Source: Bacteroidota bacterium (GTDB taxonomy: Bacteria > Bacteroidota > Ignavibacteria > Ignavibacteriales > Melioribacteraceae). Taken from it: a stretch of DNA of 35,167 nt. A model generated the notes under the pieces. The model was given only the letters and a program-made list of their open reading frames with translations, did not search any database and was not told the DNA's origin. The position numbers were made by a program, and so were the translations under genes. Of the stretch, positions 1-8,494 are shown piece by piece (within the stretch, counting starts at the first letter, position 1; each line of letters opens with the position of its first letter). The stretch covers positions 1 through 35,167 of the forward strand of contig JAHJTX010000102.1 in NCBI GenBank assembly GCA_018829545.1. The letters are read 5' to 3'.

Positions 1-71
1 CCTAACACATTCAAGAGTATCTTTGCTTTTTCTCGCATGACAACGTTCCAAATCTGGATTTATTATAAGTC

Positions 72-96
72 CTTTGTGTCTTTGAGGCTTTGTGGC
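72..96 (-). repeat. Copy of a CACAAAG-rich intergenic repeat
   Basis: Read on the minus strand this 25-base stretch begins GCCACAAAG and ends GACACAAAG. A related copy lies at the other end of the window (35147-35167, plus strand), matching at 18 of 21 positions. It lies downstream of the receptor gene and outside any convincing reading frame. The rest of bases 1-129 shows no gene. Confidence 0.4.
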
Positions 97-129
97 AACA
101 TTCTTGTATTGCCGCAAATGCACTAAGAA

Positions 130-2046
130 TTAAAAATTAATATTCACTCCCAAATATGCCGATCTTCCGAGAGTGCCGTAATATAAGACTTCCTCGTAAT
201 ATTGATTTAACGCGTTTTCAATACGCCCCGTCAAAGAAGCAAATTCAAATAATTTATACTCTCCGGTAATATTAACCAAAGAATAACTTTTTAGCTTTAC
301 TCGAGAATATGTCATAAAGTCTTTGTCCTCTCTTTCACCAATGTAGGAATATATTAGATTTGCTCTAATCTTTTCGGTGGGAGAATAGGTAATTAACAGC
401 GTGGTTTTGTTTTTCGGTCTACGAATAAGATTCTCATAAGTGGATGAGATTCCGGAAACTTTTTCTTTTGCTTCAGTAAATGTGTAATTAAAATTGAAGT
501 CAAAATCACCCATCTTCTTTAAGGAGGCAGTAACCTCAATTCCCTTTGAAAACGCCTTGTTGATATTGACGGCTCTAAAGCTGTTATCGAAACCAATCAG
601 ATTGTCGAAATAATTTTCAAAATAAGTTAAACCAAACATTCCGGAATAATTGAGGAAGTACTTTTCAATTCCGGCGTCCCAAGTTGTACTTTCCTCCGGA
701 TTCAATTTTGTATTGCCGAACATAGGATCGAAAAGATTGAACAGAGATGGAGTTTTAAATCCCGTTCCGTAAGTAGCTTTCAGTTTCAAATCGTCATTCA
801 GCAAATACGCCGGCGCAATACGGTAAGTTATTTTTCCTCCGAATTGTTCGTGATTGTCATATCTGACGCCTACGCCCGTAAATAGCTTGCTGCCAATATT
901 AATTTGATCGTGTAGAAATCCGCTGTAAGTAGAAAATTCTCGCAAGGGAAATTTACTTTCATTAGGGCCCCATTGACTAACCGAAATGAATGAAGTTGAA
1001 GCCGATTCTCTTTGCACTTCGATGCCCGCAGTCATTTTGTTTGACGGAATAAAATCAATTGTATTTAACCACACCACATTTTTTCTTGTGGAATTATTGT
1101 AGGAATTAGAAGCGATGTTTGGATGCAGAGCATCAAGATTATCGGTGGTACGAGCAATTTTACGAGTTAAAGCTGCGGATAGTTTGCTTTCCCATTTCGA
1201 ATTAAAAAGGGAATTTGTTACTTCTGCTTTGAAAAGATGTTCCTCATTTTCTCCTGTATAATTTGGGTCATCGCCGTATTTCTCCGATTGATCTAAATCA
1301 GTTGATGATGAGTTGAATCTGTAAATAAAATCCAATTTTGTGGATTTGGAAAGATCAGCAATAAGCCTTGCCGATGCAGTTTGATTGAAAAATCCATCAC
1401 GTTCTGTATTGCCGTATTTTTTTGAAATTGATGAGAACCCATCTGTAGAAAATTGCGAAAGAGCGATTGAAAATTTCAAAAAATCAAACGCTCCGGAAGA
1501 AGATAAACTTCCATTGAAGTAATTATTTGATCCGGACTCAGCGCTGATGTTGGATGTGAATTTATCAATTGAAGACTTTGTAATTATATTAACAACGCCA
1601 GCCATTGCTTCGGAGCCGTAAATGGTACTTTGAGCGCCTCGGATTATTTCTATCCGCTCGATATTGTCCGTACTCAAATTCGCAAAATCGAATGCGTTAT
1701 TTGGTGAGCTGGCATCATTCACTTTAACGCCATCAATTAAAACCAATGTGTGATGTGGATTTGCGCCTCTGATATAAATTTTGGAAATTTTGCCGGAACC
1801 GCCTGATTGAACAATATTTACACCTTCCACAGTGCGCAGAATTTCTAGGACAGATTTTGTTTGGTGCTTTTTTAGGTCTTCTTCACCGATGATAGTGTAT
1901 GAACTAGCTATCTCAATCGACGGTGTGTTTGTTCTGTTTGCCGTAACAATCACTTCATCAAGTTTAGCAGTTATACTATTCTCCTGAGCGGAGACAGTTA
2001 AATAAAACAGGATTAATACGGCAAGTAAAATGGTTTTTGAATACAT
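130..2046 (-). CDS. btuB: TonB-dependent vitamin B12 receptor, BtuB-like
   Basis: Outer-membrane beta-barrel receptor, predicted to bind cobalamin or a related corrinoid and import it using the TonB system. The 638-residue protein starts with a signal peptide (about residues 1-20, ending VSA before QEN). A TonB-box-like segment DEVIVTANR follows at 30-38, then a plug domain containing YIRGANP and VLIDGV, then a long barrel ending in the outer-membrane signature of a terminal phenylalanine. The length is typical of BtuB. The ATG at 2046 is chosen over the TTG one codon upstream because AAGGAG sits 8 bases before it. The substrate assignment rests mainly on the cobalamin riboswitch directly upstream, since plug sequences alone do not settle it. 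No BtuCDF transport genes lie in the window. Confidence 0.88.
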   Translation of the reverse strand: MYSKTILLAVLILFYLTVSAQENSITAKLDEVIVTANRTNTPSIEIASSYTIIGEEDLKKHQTKSVLEILRTVEGVNIVQSGGSGKISKIYIRGANPHHTLVLIDGVKVNDASSPNNAFDFANLSTDNIERIEIIRGAQSTIYGSEAMAGVVNIITKSSIDKFTSNISAESGSNNYFNGSLSSSGAFDFLKFSIALSQFSTDGFSSISKKYGNTERDGFFNQTASARLIADLSKSTKLDFIYRFNSSSTDLDQSEKYGDDPNYTGENEEHLFKAEVTNSLFNSKWESKLSAALTRKIARTTDNLDALHPNIASNSYNNSTRKNVVWLNTIDFIPSNKMTAGIEVQRESASTSFISVSQWGPNESKFPLREFSTYSGFLHDQINIGSKLFTGVGVRYDNHEQFGGKITYRIAPAYLLNDDLKLKATYGTGFKTPSLFNLFDPMFGNTKLNPEESTTWDAGIEKYFLNYSGMFGLTYFENYFDNLIGFDNSFRAVNINKAFSKGIEVTASLKKMGDFDFNFNYTFTEAKEKVSGISSTYENLIRRPKNKTTLLITYSPTEKIRANLIYSYIGEREDKDFMTYSRVKLKSYSLVNITGEYKLFEFASLTGRIENALNQYYEEVLYYGTLGRSAYLGVNINF

Positions 2047-2169
2047 CAAAGTTACTCCTTATAAAATTGGTTAAAGGTTGTAACTTCGAGGGGATATGGC
2101 AGCAGAAAAAGCGAAAAAACTCTTTGTGCTAATCCAACCTCACCCGCGAAGGTTGATTATTTACAATTT

Positions 2170-2322
2170 ACGGCAGGTCTCCTGGCTCTGAACTTCAGCT
2201 AACGCCTTCCCACCACGATTTAACGGGGCAGTGGCTATTGTCAACTGGTTTTAATCCATTACAGTTGCGGGGCAGCACCGGAATTTAACCGGTTTCCCTA
2301 TTCTCCCTTTTGGGGACCGTAA
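2170..2322 (-). promoter_or_regulatory. Cobalamin riboswitch controlling btuB
   Basis: On the minus strand the conserved elements appear in the right order: GGGAA and CCGGT near 2280-2300, GCTGCCCCGCAACTGTAA near 2257-2274, and the B12 box AGCCAGGAGACCTGCC at about 2172-2187. The element ends about 120 bases before the btuB start. Between the two is a 6-bp hairpin (CAACCT/AGGTTG, 2135-2155), followed at some distance by a T6 run, which could belong to the expression platform. High cobalamin would be expected to lower receptor expression. The mode, transcriptional or translational, is not decided by the sequence. Bases 2331-2425 show no gene or clear promoter. Confidence 0.95.
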
Positions 2323-2425
2323 AAAATATTGTAAGAACGGAATGAATTTATATAAAATCCGCGTAACCACAAATACTATTTTTGAATCACAATAAAAATT
2401 TGCTAATTCAACATTGTTAGGAAAA

Positions 2426-2881
2426 CTATCGCTTTATTTTGCTCTCATAAATTTTTATCCATTTTTGCGGAGAAATTTTAGACGCAAGTGCGCCTATCAA
2501 CTTGTAAGGGATATCATCAATCTTCTTAAAGCGGATGCAGCTTTTATCCATATCCAATTTGTTTTTTGATTCCTTAGCATATTTTTTTGTGAACCACGCT
2601 AAAAGTTTTTCATCGGCGTAAATGCCCATGTGGTAAACCGCAATAAAATTTTTCTGTGAAGCCAAATTCATGAACGGCAAAGGCAGTTTTGTATCGCAAT
2701 GATAACCATTTGGATATAGTGTCTGAGGGACGACATATCCTATCATCCCATAACTCATTACTTCCTTAAATCCTTTCGGCAGATTTTTGCGAATTATTTT
2801 TCTTAATTCGGTTACGGCTTTTTGCCTTTCTTCAGGCAGTGCATCTATATATTCTTTTGGAGTTTTTGCTTGGGACTGCAT
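2426..2881 (-). CDS. DUF1801-type (YdhG-like) protein
   Basis: A 151-residue cytosolic protein resembling the DUF1801/YdhG family. The N-terminal part (YIDALPEERQKAVTELRKII) is followed by a conserved core around VMSYGMIGY (residues 42-50) and YHMGIY (83-88), and a C-terminal segment ending KWIKIYESK. Members of this superfamily share an alpha/beta fold with YjbR/CyaY-like proteins and mostly lack a defined biochemical role. The ATG at 2881 has AAGGA 8 bases upstream. It is the last gene of a closely spaced minus-strand run beginning at 7176, 45 bases after the aspartase fusion gene. No function can be assigned. Confidence 0.8.
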   Translation of the reverse strand: MQSQAKTPKEYIDALPEERQKAVTELRKIIRKNLPKGFKEVMSYGMIGYVVPQTLYPNGYHCDTKLPLPFMNLASQKNFIAVYHMGIYADEKLLAWFTKKYAKESKNKLDMDKSCIRFKKIDDIPYKLIGALASKISPQKWIKIYESKIKR

Positions 2882-2926
2882 GGATTTATCCTTTCAGTTA
2901 TTGCAAATTGTTCTAACAATATTCTT

Positions 2927-4801
2927 TTATCTGCCAACCGATTTTTGCGGTTTTATCATATTTTCCGGCGCTAGTGCAGAATCAAGTTCCTCTTTCGACA
3001 TAAGATTTTTTTCTATTACCAATTCATATACGCCGCGGTTGCTTTCAAGCGCTTCTTTTGCCAATTGCGTGCTTACTTCATATCCAAGAATTGGATTCAA
3101 AGCAGTTACGAGTCCAATGCTGTTCTCAACATAAAAACGGCAAACTTTTTCGTTTGCTGTTATTCCTTCGATGCATTTGTATTTTAAGGTAGTCATTCCA
3201 TTTTTAAGCATTTCAATTGATTCAAAAATACTTTGAACGATAACGGGTTCCATCACATTCAATTCCAATTGCCCGGCTTCGGCGGCAAGAGTTACGGTTA
3301 GGTCGTTGCCGATTACTTTGAACGCAATTTGATTTAGAACTTCAGGAATTACCGGATTGACTTTGCCCGGCATAATGGAAGAACCTGGCTGCATAGGAGG
3401 AAGATTAATTTCGTTAAAACCAGCTCGCGGACCGGAAGAGAGCAATCGTAAATCATTGCAGATTTTAGAAAGCTTAACCGCAAGCCTTTTAACAGCCGAT
3501 GAATACATAACGAAAGCTCCGGTATCCTGAGTGGCTTCAATTAAATTTGCCGCAAGTTTAATATCCAGATTAGTTATGTCGCGCAAGTGCTTAATTACTT
3601 TTTCGCTGTATTCGGGGTCGGAGTTTATCCCCGTGCCAATCGCTGTTGCGCCCAAATTGACTTCAAGAAAAAGATTGGAATTTTGCTCGAGTCTTTCAAT
3701 CTCTTCACCAAGAGTTACAGCATAAGCCTCGAATGACTGACCAAGTGTCATCGGAACGGCATCCTGCAATTGTGTTCGTCCCATTTTAATCACGTTTTTA
3801 AATTCACCGGCTTTTTTTCGGAAGGATTTAATTAATTCCCATAACACAACTACTAAAGTTTTATTAGAATTTATTAGCGCAATTTTAATTGAGGTTGGGT
3901 ACGCATCGTTTGTTGATTGAGATAAATTAACATGATTGTTGGGATGGCAATATTTATACTCACCCTTTTCATGTCCAAGAATTTCTAACGCACGATTTGA
4001 GATAACTTCATTTGCATTCATATTTGTGCTGGTGCCGGCGCCGCCTTGAATCATGTCCACAACAAAATGCGTGTGATATTTGCCATTGATTATTTCCGAA
4101 CACGCTTGAATAATTGCCTCTGCTATCGGTTTTGAAAGTAAGCCCAATTCAAAGTTTGCCTGTGCGGCGGCTTGTTTAACCATTGCCAAAGCTTGAACTA
4201 GAATCGGATAAAAGCTGAGAGTAACCCCGGAGATATTAAAATTTTCTATTGCGCGGAGTGTCTGCACGCCGTAAAAATATTCGTGCGGAACTTGTCTGTC
4301 GCCAAGTAAATCGTGTTCCTTTCGAGTTCTGCCGGATTCATATTGCGCGCCTGCATTAACTACGCGCATATTTGTGTTTCTTATTCTACGAGAAATAATT
4401 CGCGCAACGTATGAAAAAATCTTTACCGCAAGTTCGCCGTTGTTCTTAAATATCGCAAGTAATTTGTCCTTTTCAATTCTTAAAATAGTAGTATCCGAAA
4501 TTGCCCGCGCGGACGTTGAATGAGGTGAATCATCAACTAAAGAACCTTCGCCAAGAAAATCATATTTGCCGAAAACAGCTAAACGTTTCTCCTCACCAAA
4601 GGAAGTAGATTTATAAAGTTCAACTTTACCTTCAAAGATTATCCAGATATACTTTCTCGGATTATTTTCTATGAATAATTTATAAGATGACTTATAATTT
4701 TTTGTCTGCGTTACATTTGCAAGAAGAATTAGCTCTTCATTGGATAACGAACTAAAAATATCTGTGCTCTTGTAAAAATTGATTATGCCATTGATTTCCA
4801 T
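2927..4801 (-). CDS. aspA: Aspartate ammonia-lyase with N-terminal cNMP-binding domain
   Basis: A 624-residue fusion. Residues 1 to about 135 form a cyclic-nucleotide-binding beta-roll (WIIFEGKVELYK, FGKYDFLGEGSL). From about 157 the chain is a full aspartase of the fumarase/aspartase superfamily, starting RKEHDLLGDRQVPHEYFYG, with GGAGTSTNMNANEV (253-266), NLSQSTNDAYPTS (292-304), and the signature GSSIMPGKVNP (473-483) that carries the catalytic loop. The enzyme would reversibly deaminate aspartate to fumarate and ammonia. Ordinary aspartases are about 470 residues and lack the sensor domain. The usual phosphate-binding arginine of cAMP-type pockets is not seen in the segment after GEGSL (DDSPHSTSARA), so the ligand may differ or be absent. 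ATG at 4801 with GGAGA upstream. Second-last gene of the 7176-2426 run. Confidence 0.9.
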   Translation of the reverse strand: MEINGIINFYKSTDIFSSLSNEELILLANVTQTKNYKSSYKLFIENNPRKYIWIIFEGKVELYKSTSFGEEKRLAVFGKYDFLGEGSLVDDSPHSTSARAISDTTILRIEKDKLLAIFKNNGELAVKIFSYVARIISRRIRNTNMRVVNAGAQYESGRTRKEHDLLGDRQVPHEYFYGVQTLRAIENFNISGVTLSFYPILVQALAMVKQAAAQANFELGLLSKPIAEAIIQACSEIINGKYHTHFVVDMIQGGAGTSTNMNANEVISNRALEILGHEKGEYKYCHPNNHVNLSQSTNDAYPTSIKIALINSNKTLVVVLWELIKSFRKKAGEFKNVIKMGRTQLQDAVPMTLGQSFEAYAVTLGEEIERLEQNSNLFLEVNLGATAIGTGINSDPEYSEKVIKHLRDITNLDIKLAANLIEATQDTGAFVMYSSAVKRLAVKLSKICNDLRLLSSGPRAGFNEINLPPMQPGSSIMPGKVNPVIPEVLNQIAFKVIGNDLTVTLAAEAGQLELNVMEPVIVQSIFESIEMLKNGMTTLKYKCIEGITANEKVCRFYVENSIGLVTALNPILGYEVSTQLAKEALESNRGVYELVIEKNLMSKEELDSALAPENMIKPQKSVGR

Positions 4802-4829
4802 CAGATTTCTCCATGTGAGTAAGTTGGAT

Positions 4830-5423
4830 CTACAAATTGTTAGCTTTTTTCCAAGAGTTCATAAATACAAATTCCGAAATTGGTTTTCTGCCCGTTCTCT
4901 TTTTCTCAGATGGTTTTAAGGAATCCGGCAATGCCTCCGGATCACCCAAATATCCCATTGCTAAAACGGTTGCAGGAGAAAAATTATCATCGATTCTAAA
5001 AATTTCAGAAGTCATTTTTGCATCAAAGCCGGCAAGCTGGTGCAGATAAATGTCTTCACTAAGAGCTTGCAGAGTTAAACTAAAAACTGCCATTCCCAAA
5101 TCGTGCATTGCGTAATTATTCGATTTCCCATTTCGTTCAAAAGAATTGCGGGCAACGGTAAGTACCAAAACCGGAGCATTAATTGACCAGGGTTTATTGC
5201 CATCCATAATTGCCGCCGCAAGTTTATTGTAACTTTCAGAGCCTCTTCTAAAATAAATAAAATTCCACGGCTGCTCGTTAAAACAAGATGGCGCCCAGCG
5301 CGCTGCCTCAAAAATCCTTTGTAAAGATTCATCCGAAATATTTTTATTTGAAAAACTTCTGGGGCTCCATCTCTTTTTCAAAATATCAATTATACCGCTG
5401 CTTTCTCTGTTATCTTCAGACAT
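4830..5423 (-). CDS. Nitroreductase family protein
   Basis: A 197-residue FMN-dependent oxidoreductase of the nitroreductase fold. Diagnostic segments are the N-terminal RWSPRSFSNKNIS (about 17-29), which supplies flavin contacts, then EAARWAPSCFNEQPW (39-53) and the glycine-rich LAMGYLGDPEALP near residues 154-166. Members reduce nitro compounds, quinones or other electrophiles with NAD(P)H. The natural substrate cannot be read from sequence. The length is normal for a single-domain dimeric member. It lies 24 bases after the MscS-type gene and 28 before the aspartase fusion, so co-transcription is likely. Starts at ATG 5423. Confidence 0.88.
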   Translation of the reverse strand: MSEDNRESSGIIDILKKRWSPRSFSNKNISDESLQRIFEAARWAPSCFNEQPWNFIYFRRGSESYNKLAAAIMDGNKPWSINAPVLVLTVARNSFERNGKSNNYAMHDLGMAVFSLTLQALSEDIYLHQLAGFDAKMTSEIFRIDDNFSPATVLAMGYLGDPEALPDSLKPSEKKRTGRKPISEFVFMNSWKKANNL

Positions 5424-5447
5424 TATTTCCCTTAAGCAATTTCTAAT

Positions 5448-6674
5448 CTATTGTATTTTTTCTGAAAGACTTCTTACATCGCTGCTAGAAGGACTTTGAT
5501 ACACTTTCAATCCGAATTCGGGAATTACCGCGAATATGTGATCAAAAATATCCGCTTGAATATCTTCATAGAGAACCCAAGCAGTTGTAGTTGTAAACAC
5601 ATAAATCTCCAAAGGAATTCCATTTGCCCCGGCGGCTAATTGCCTCACAAGAAATGTTAATCCCTTGTGAATGTCCTCCCGGTTTTTCAAATACTCTTTT
5701 AAGTAGACTCTGAATGCTCCGATATTTGTTAATCTTTTTGCGTTTACAACATCGGAATTATCGGCATTGATTTTCTTATTGTATCGGTCAAGCTCAACTT
5801 TCTTTTCGGAGAGATATTTTTCGAGGAGATTAAATTTATTGAACTTTTCAAACGTTTTATCATCAACAAATTTAATGCTGGCGATATCAATATTCACCGC
5901 TCTCTTAATTCGTCTGCCGCCCGTTTCTTGCATTCCCCGCCAGTTTTTAAAAGAGACTTCAATTAATTTATTCGTTGGAACTGTAGTGATAGTTTTGTCA
6001 AAATTTCTAACTTTAATTGTGTGAAGAGCAATATCCATAACATCTCCGTCAACAGCTAGCGCTGGAATTTCAATCCAATCGCCTACACGAACCAGATCGT
6101 AAGAAGTGATTTGAATGCTGGCAACAAAAGAAAGTATTGTATCCTTAAAAACCAGAATAATTACTGCGGTTAAAGCCCCAACTCCAGCAAGTAATTCCCA
6201 AATGCTTCGTCCGGTTAAAATTCCCACAACTATAATTATACCGATAATGAACACAACTATTTTTACGACTTGAATGTAACCTTTTAACGGACGCTTATTG
6301 TGTTCAGTAATCTGCTCGTATATCTCGTTGGCAGAAGTAAGCACTGTATTAATTACAAGGATAAATATAAAAGCAGTGAGCGCGTTGAAAAAATTATTGA
6401 GAAAGGACTTTGCGTAAGGCAGATAAATAGTAAAGTGAGAAATAATCAGCAAAGGAGCAATAAAGGAAATTTTTCTCAGCAATCGGTCGTTTACAAGAAT
6501 ATCGTCATACGCGGTTTTAGATTTTTGCACGAAAACTTTTATTGCCCGTATTAAAATAAATTTTGTAATTAAATAGGCAATGAATGCAATCAGCACTCCA
6601 AAGAAAAAAAGAGCAAGGTTTTTATAAATCAAATTATGGTCCAGCCAGCTAAAAAATTCATTTATCATTTTCAC
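5448..6674 (-). CDS. MscS-type mechanosensitive channel, YbdG/MscM-like
   Basis: A 408-residue inner-membrane channel expected to release solutes on hypo-osmotic shock. Hydrophobic segments lie near residues 19-45, 68-90, 97-113, 130-152 and 157-180. The last is the pore helix, followed by FKDTILSFVASIQI and the beta domain DLVRVGDWIEIP (193-204). The segment RPLKGYIQVVKIVVFIIGII and the overall five-helix layout resemble E. coli YbdG more than the three-helix MscS. The open frame begins with GTG at 6674. The ATG two codons downstream (6668) is equally possible, and neither has a clear ribosome binding site. It lies 13 bases after the acetyltransferase gene and 24 before the nitroreductase gene. 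Confidence 0.88.
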   Translation of the reverse strand: MKMINEFFSWLDHNLIYKNLALFFFGVLIAFIAYLITKFILIRAIKVFVQKSKTAYDDILVNDRLLRKISFIAPLLIISHFTIYLPYAKSFLNNFFNALTAFIFILVINTVLTSANEIYEQITEHNKRPLKGYIQVVKIVVFIIGIIIVVGILTGRSIWELLAGVGALTAVIILVFKDTILSFVASIQITSYDLVRVGDWIEIPALAVDGDVMDIALHTIKVRNFDKTITTVPTNKLIEVSFKNWRGMQETGGRRIKRAVNIDIASIKFVDDKTFEKFNKFNLLEKYLSEKKVELDRYNKKINADNSDVVNAKRLTNIGAFRVYLKEYLKNREDIHKGLTFLVRQLAAGANGIPLEIYVFTTTTAWVLYEDIQADIFDHIFAVIPEFGLKVYQSPSSSDVRSLSEKIQ

Positions 6675-6687
6675 AATCAGTTTGTTG

Positions 6688-7176
6688 TTAGTTAATTAAT
6701 TTTGAAATAGCGTTTTCATCCAAGCGGAATACCGTCCACTCATCCAGCGGCTTGGCGCCGAGGCTTAAATAAAAATCGACAGCAGGTTTATTCCATTTCA
6801 AGACGGACCATTCAAACCTGCCGCAGTTATTTTCTTTTGCTATTTGCGCTAAACGGAGCAGCATAGTTTTGCCAATGCCTTTCCCTCTCATTTCGGGGAG
6901 GACAAATATATCTTCCAGATATAATCCATGTTTAGCTTTAAAAGTTGAGTAGTTGAAAAAGTATAATGCAAATGCAACCGGTTCAGCGTCAATATAACCG
7001 ATTATGCACTCAACATTTGAATTGCCGCCGAATATAGTTTCTGCGAGTTTTTCTTCTGTCGCATCCACTTCATGCTCAAGCTTTTCGTAAACAGAAAGGA
7101 GTTTAATAAAATTCAAAATTATAGGAACGTCCTTTTCACCTGCTTTTTTAATGGAAAAATTCTCCAAGTGGTTCAA
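6688..7176 (-). CDS. GNAT N-acetyltransferase, diamine acetyltransferase-like
   Basis: A 162-residue acetyl-CoA-dependent N-acetyltransferase. The acetyl-CoA loop is RGKGIG (97-102), preceded by the characteristic LYLEDIFVLPEMRG strand. The order of motifs, together with KWNKPAVDFYLSLGAKP near the end, resembles spermidine/spermine N1-acetyltransferase-like members. The acceptor is therefore possibly a polyamine or small amine, but this is inference. There is no ATG near the N-terminus. The TTG at 7176 is chosen because AGGTGA lies 5 bases upstream. It is the first gene of the five-gene minus-strand run, divergent from the EamA transporter. Confidence 0.85.
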   Translation of the reverse strand: MNHLENFSIKKAGEKDVPIILNFIKLLSVYEKLEHEVDATEEKLAETIFGGNSNVECIIGYIDAEPVAFALYFFNYSTFKAKHGLYLEDIFVLPEMRGKGIGKTMLLRLAQIAKENNCGRFEWSVLKWNKPAVDFYLSLGAKPLDEWTVFRLDENAISKLIN

Positions 7177-7333
7177 TGTATCACCTAATAGCCCAGATAA
7201 ATGTTTGGCAAAATTATTGTCACAAAATTACAAAACTTTTAGCTCCCATTTTTAAGCGTCTTAAGTCATCAAATTATTATGACAATAAAATTTGTGTGAA
7301 TTGTACTACACTAATAATTCTGCAAATGATTCT

Positions 7334-7341
7334 TATATTTG
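7334..7341 (+). promoter_or_regulatory. Possible -7 promoter element before EamA gene
   Basis: TATATTTG matches the Bacteroidota-type -7 consensus TAnnTTTG exactly and lies 22 bases before the proposed TTG start. No convincing TTG-type -33 box is found at the usual distance, so the call is weak. Confidence 0.25.
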
Positions 7342-7363
7342 CCACGCACTTACCGGAAAATAT

Positions 7364-8260
7364 TTGAAGCAACGATCTGATAAATTCAAAGCATACTTAG
7401 CATGGGCTGCAATTTGTATAATTTGGGGAACTACTTATCTCGCAATTAAAATAGGCGTTACGGATTTACCGCCGATGCTGTTTGCCGGGTTTCGTTGGTT
7501 GAGCGCGGGTCCGATTTTACTTGCCTTCTTTGTATTAAGAAAGTGCAAAATGCCTTCTCTTAGGGAAATTGGTCAACTTGCAATTGTTGGTATTCTATTA
7601 TTGGGTATCGCAAACGGACTTGTTGTAGTTGCTGAACAATGGCTGCCGAGCGGTTTAACGGCGCTTTTAATTACAACACTTCCTTTCTGGGTGGTTCTTT
7701 TAGAATCGCTAATCCCGCAAGGAATTAAATTAAATTTAAGAGTAGTCTTTGGAATGATTACTGGTTTTGCCGGTGTAAGTCTAATTCTATATAACAATTT
7801 GAATGATGTATTTAATGTTGATTATTTATTAGGAATTCTTTGTCTATTAGTTGCAGTTATTTCTTGGGCGAGCGGTTCGCTCTATTCCAAGTACAAAAAG
7901 GTTTCAGTCAATCCATTTGTCGGCGCATCAATTCAAATGATTATTGCAGGATTACTTCAAGTGATTGTTGGATTATTATTGGGTGAATATGAGCGGTTTA
8001 GTTTTACAACTGAAAGTTTTGCCGCATTCGCTTACTTGTTCATTGCAGGATCAATGATTGCCTACGGCTCTTACATTTATGCAATCAGCCATTTACCGGT
8101 TTCATTCGTAACAACTTATGCGTACATAAATCCGGTAATTGCATTAGTCCTGGGCTGGGCAGTACTCGGGGAAGAATTAAACGAGGAAATTATTTTTGCA
8201 TCGGCAATAATTCTTATCGGCATTTATTTGGTAAAAAAGGGAGCTGTTCAAAAAGTGTAA
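7364..8260 (+). CDS. EamA/DMT-superfamily transporter
   Basis: Inner-membrane transporter with two EamA repeats and about ten transmembrane helices. It opens with YLAWAAICIIWGTTYLAIKIG, the typical first helix of the family, and ends with the second repeat (PVIALVLGWAVLGEELNEE). Relatives export amino acids, nucleosides or other metabolites, and the substrate is not predictable here. An in-frame ATG lies further upstream at 7292, but it would add a non-hydrophobic 24-residue leader unusual for the family. The TTG at 7364, giving KQRSDKFKAYLAW right before helix 1, is therefore preferred (298 residues). No strong ribosome binding site supports either start. It stands alone on the plus strand. 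Confidence 0.88.
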   Translation: MKQRSDKFKAYLAWAAICIIWGTTYLAIKIGVTDLPPMLFAGFRWLSAGPILLAFFVLRKCKMPSLREIGQLAIVGILLLGIANGLVVVAEQWLPSGLTALLITTLPFWVVLLESLIPQGIKLNLRVVFGMITGFAGVSLILYNNLNDVFNVDYLLGILCLLVAVISWASGSLYSKYKKVSVNPFVGASIQMIIAGLLQVIVGLLLGEYERFSFTTESFAAFAYLFIAGSMIAYGSYIYAISHLPVSFVTTYAYINPVIALVLGWAVLGEELNEEIIFASAIILIGIYLVKKGAVQKV

Positions 8261-8303
8261 TTAAGATCGCAAAATTTCGTAATTCTCACTTATGTTACTT
8301 AAT

Positions 8304-8430
8304 AACTCATGTTACGCAAAAATGTAGAGCGAAACTCTGTTTCGCTCATTATATGAGTAATTAGAACTAAATTGTCTGAGCGATTCAGCGAAGCGTCCTA
8401 CAATTCTTATCCTTTTGCGTAAGGTGAGTT
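8304..8430. repeat. Palindromic intergenic element with nested hairpin
   Basis: The outer arms 8304-8321 and 8413-8430 are inverted repeats matching at 16 of 18 positions (left arm AACTCATGTTACGCAAAA). Inside is a perfect 9-bp hairpin, GAGCGAAAC/GTTTCGCTC with a 3-base loop, at 8327-8347. The element fills the gap between the convergent EamA and PH-domain genes. It resembles a small non-autonomous repeat and could also act as a bidirectional terminator. No coding capacity was found. Confidence 0.55.
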
Positions 8431-8494
8431 ACTCACTTCTTTATTCGAAAAATGAAAATTTATCACTCTAGGAATTTCATAAATATTTGATCAA

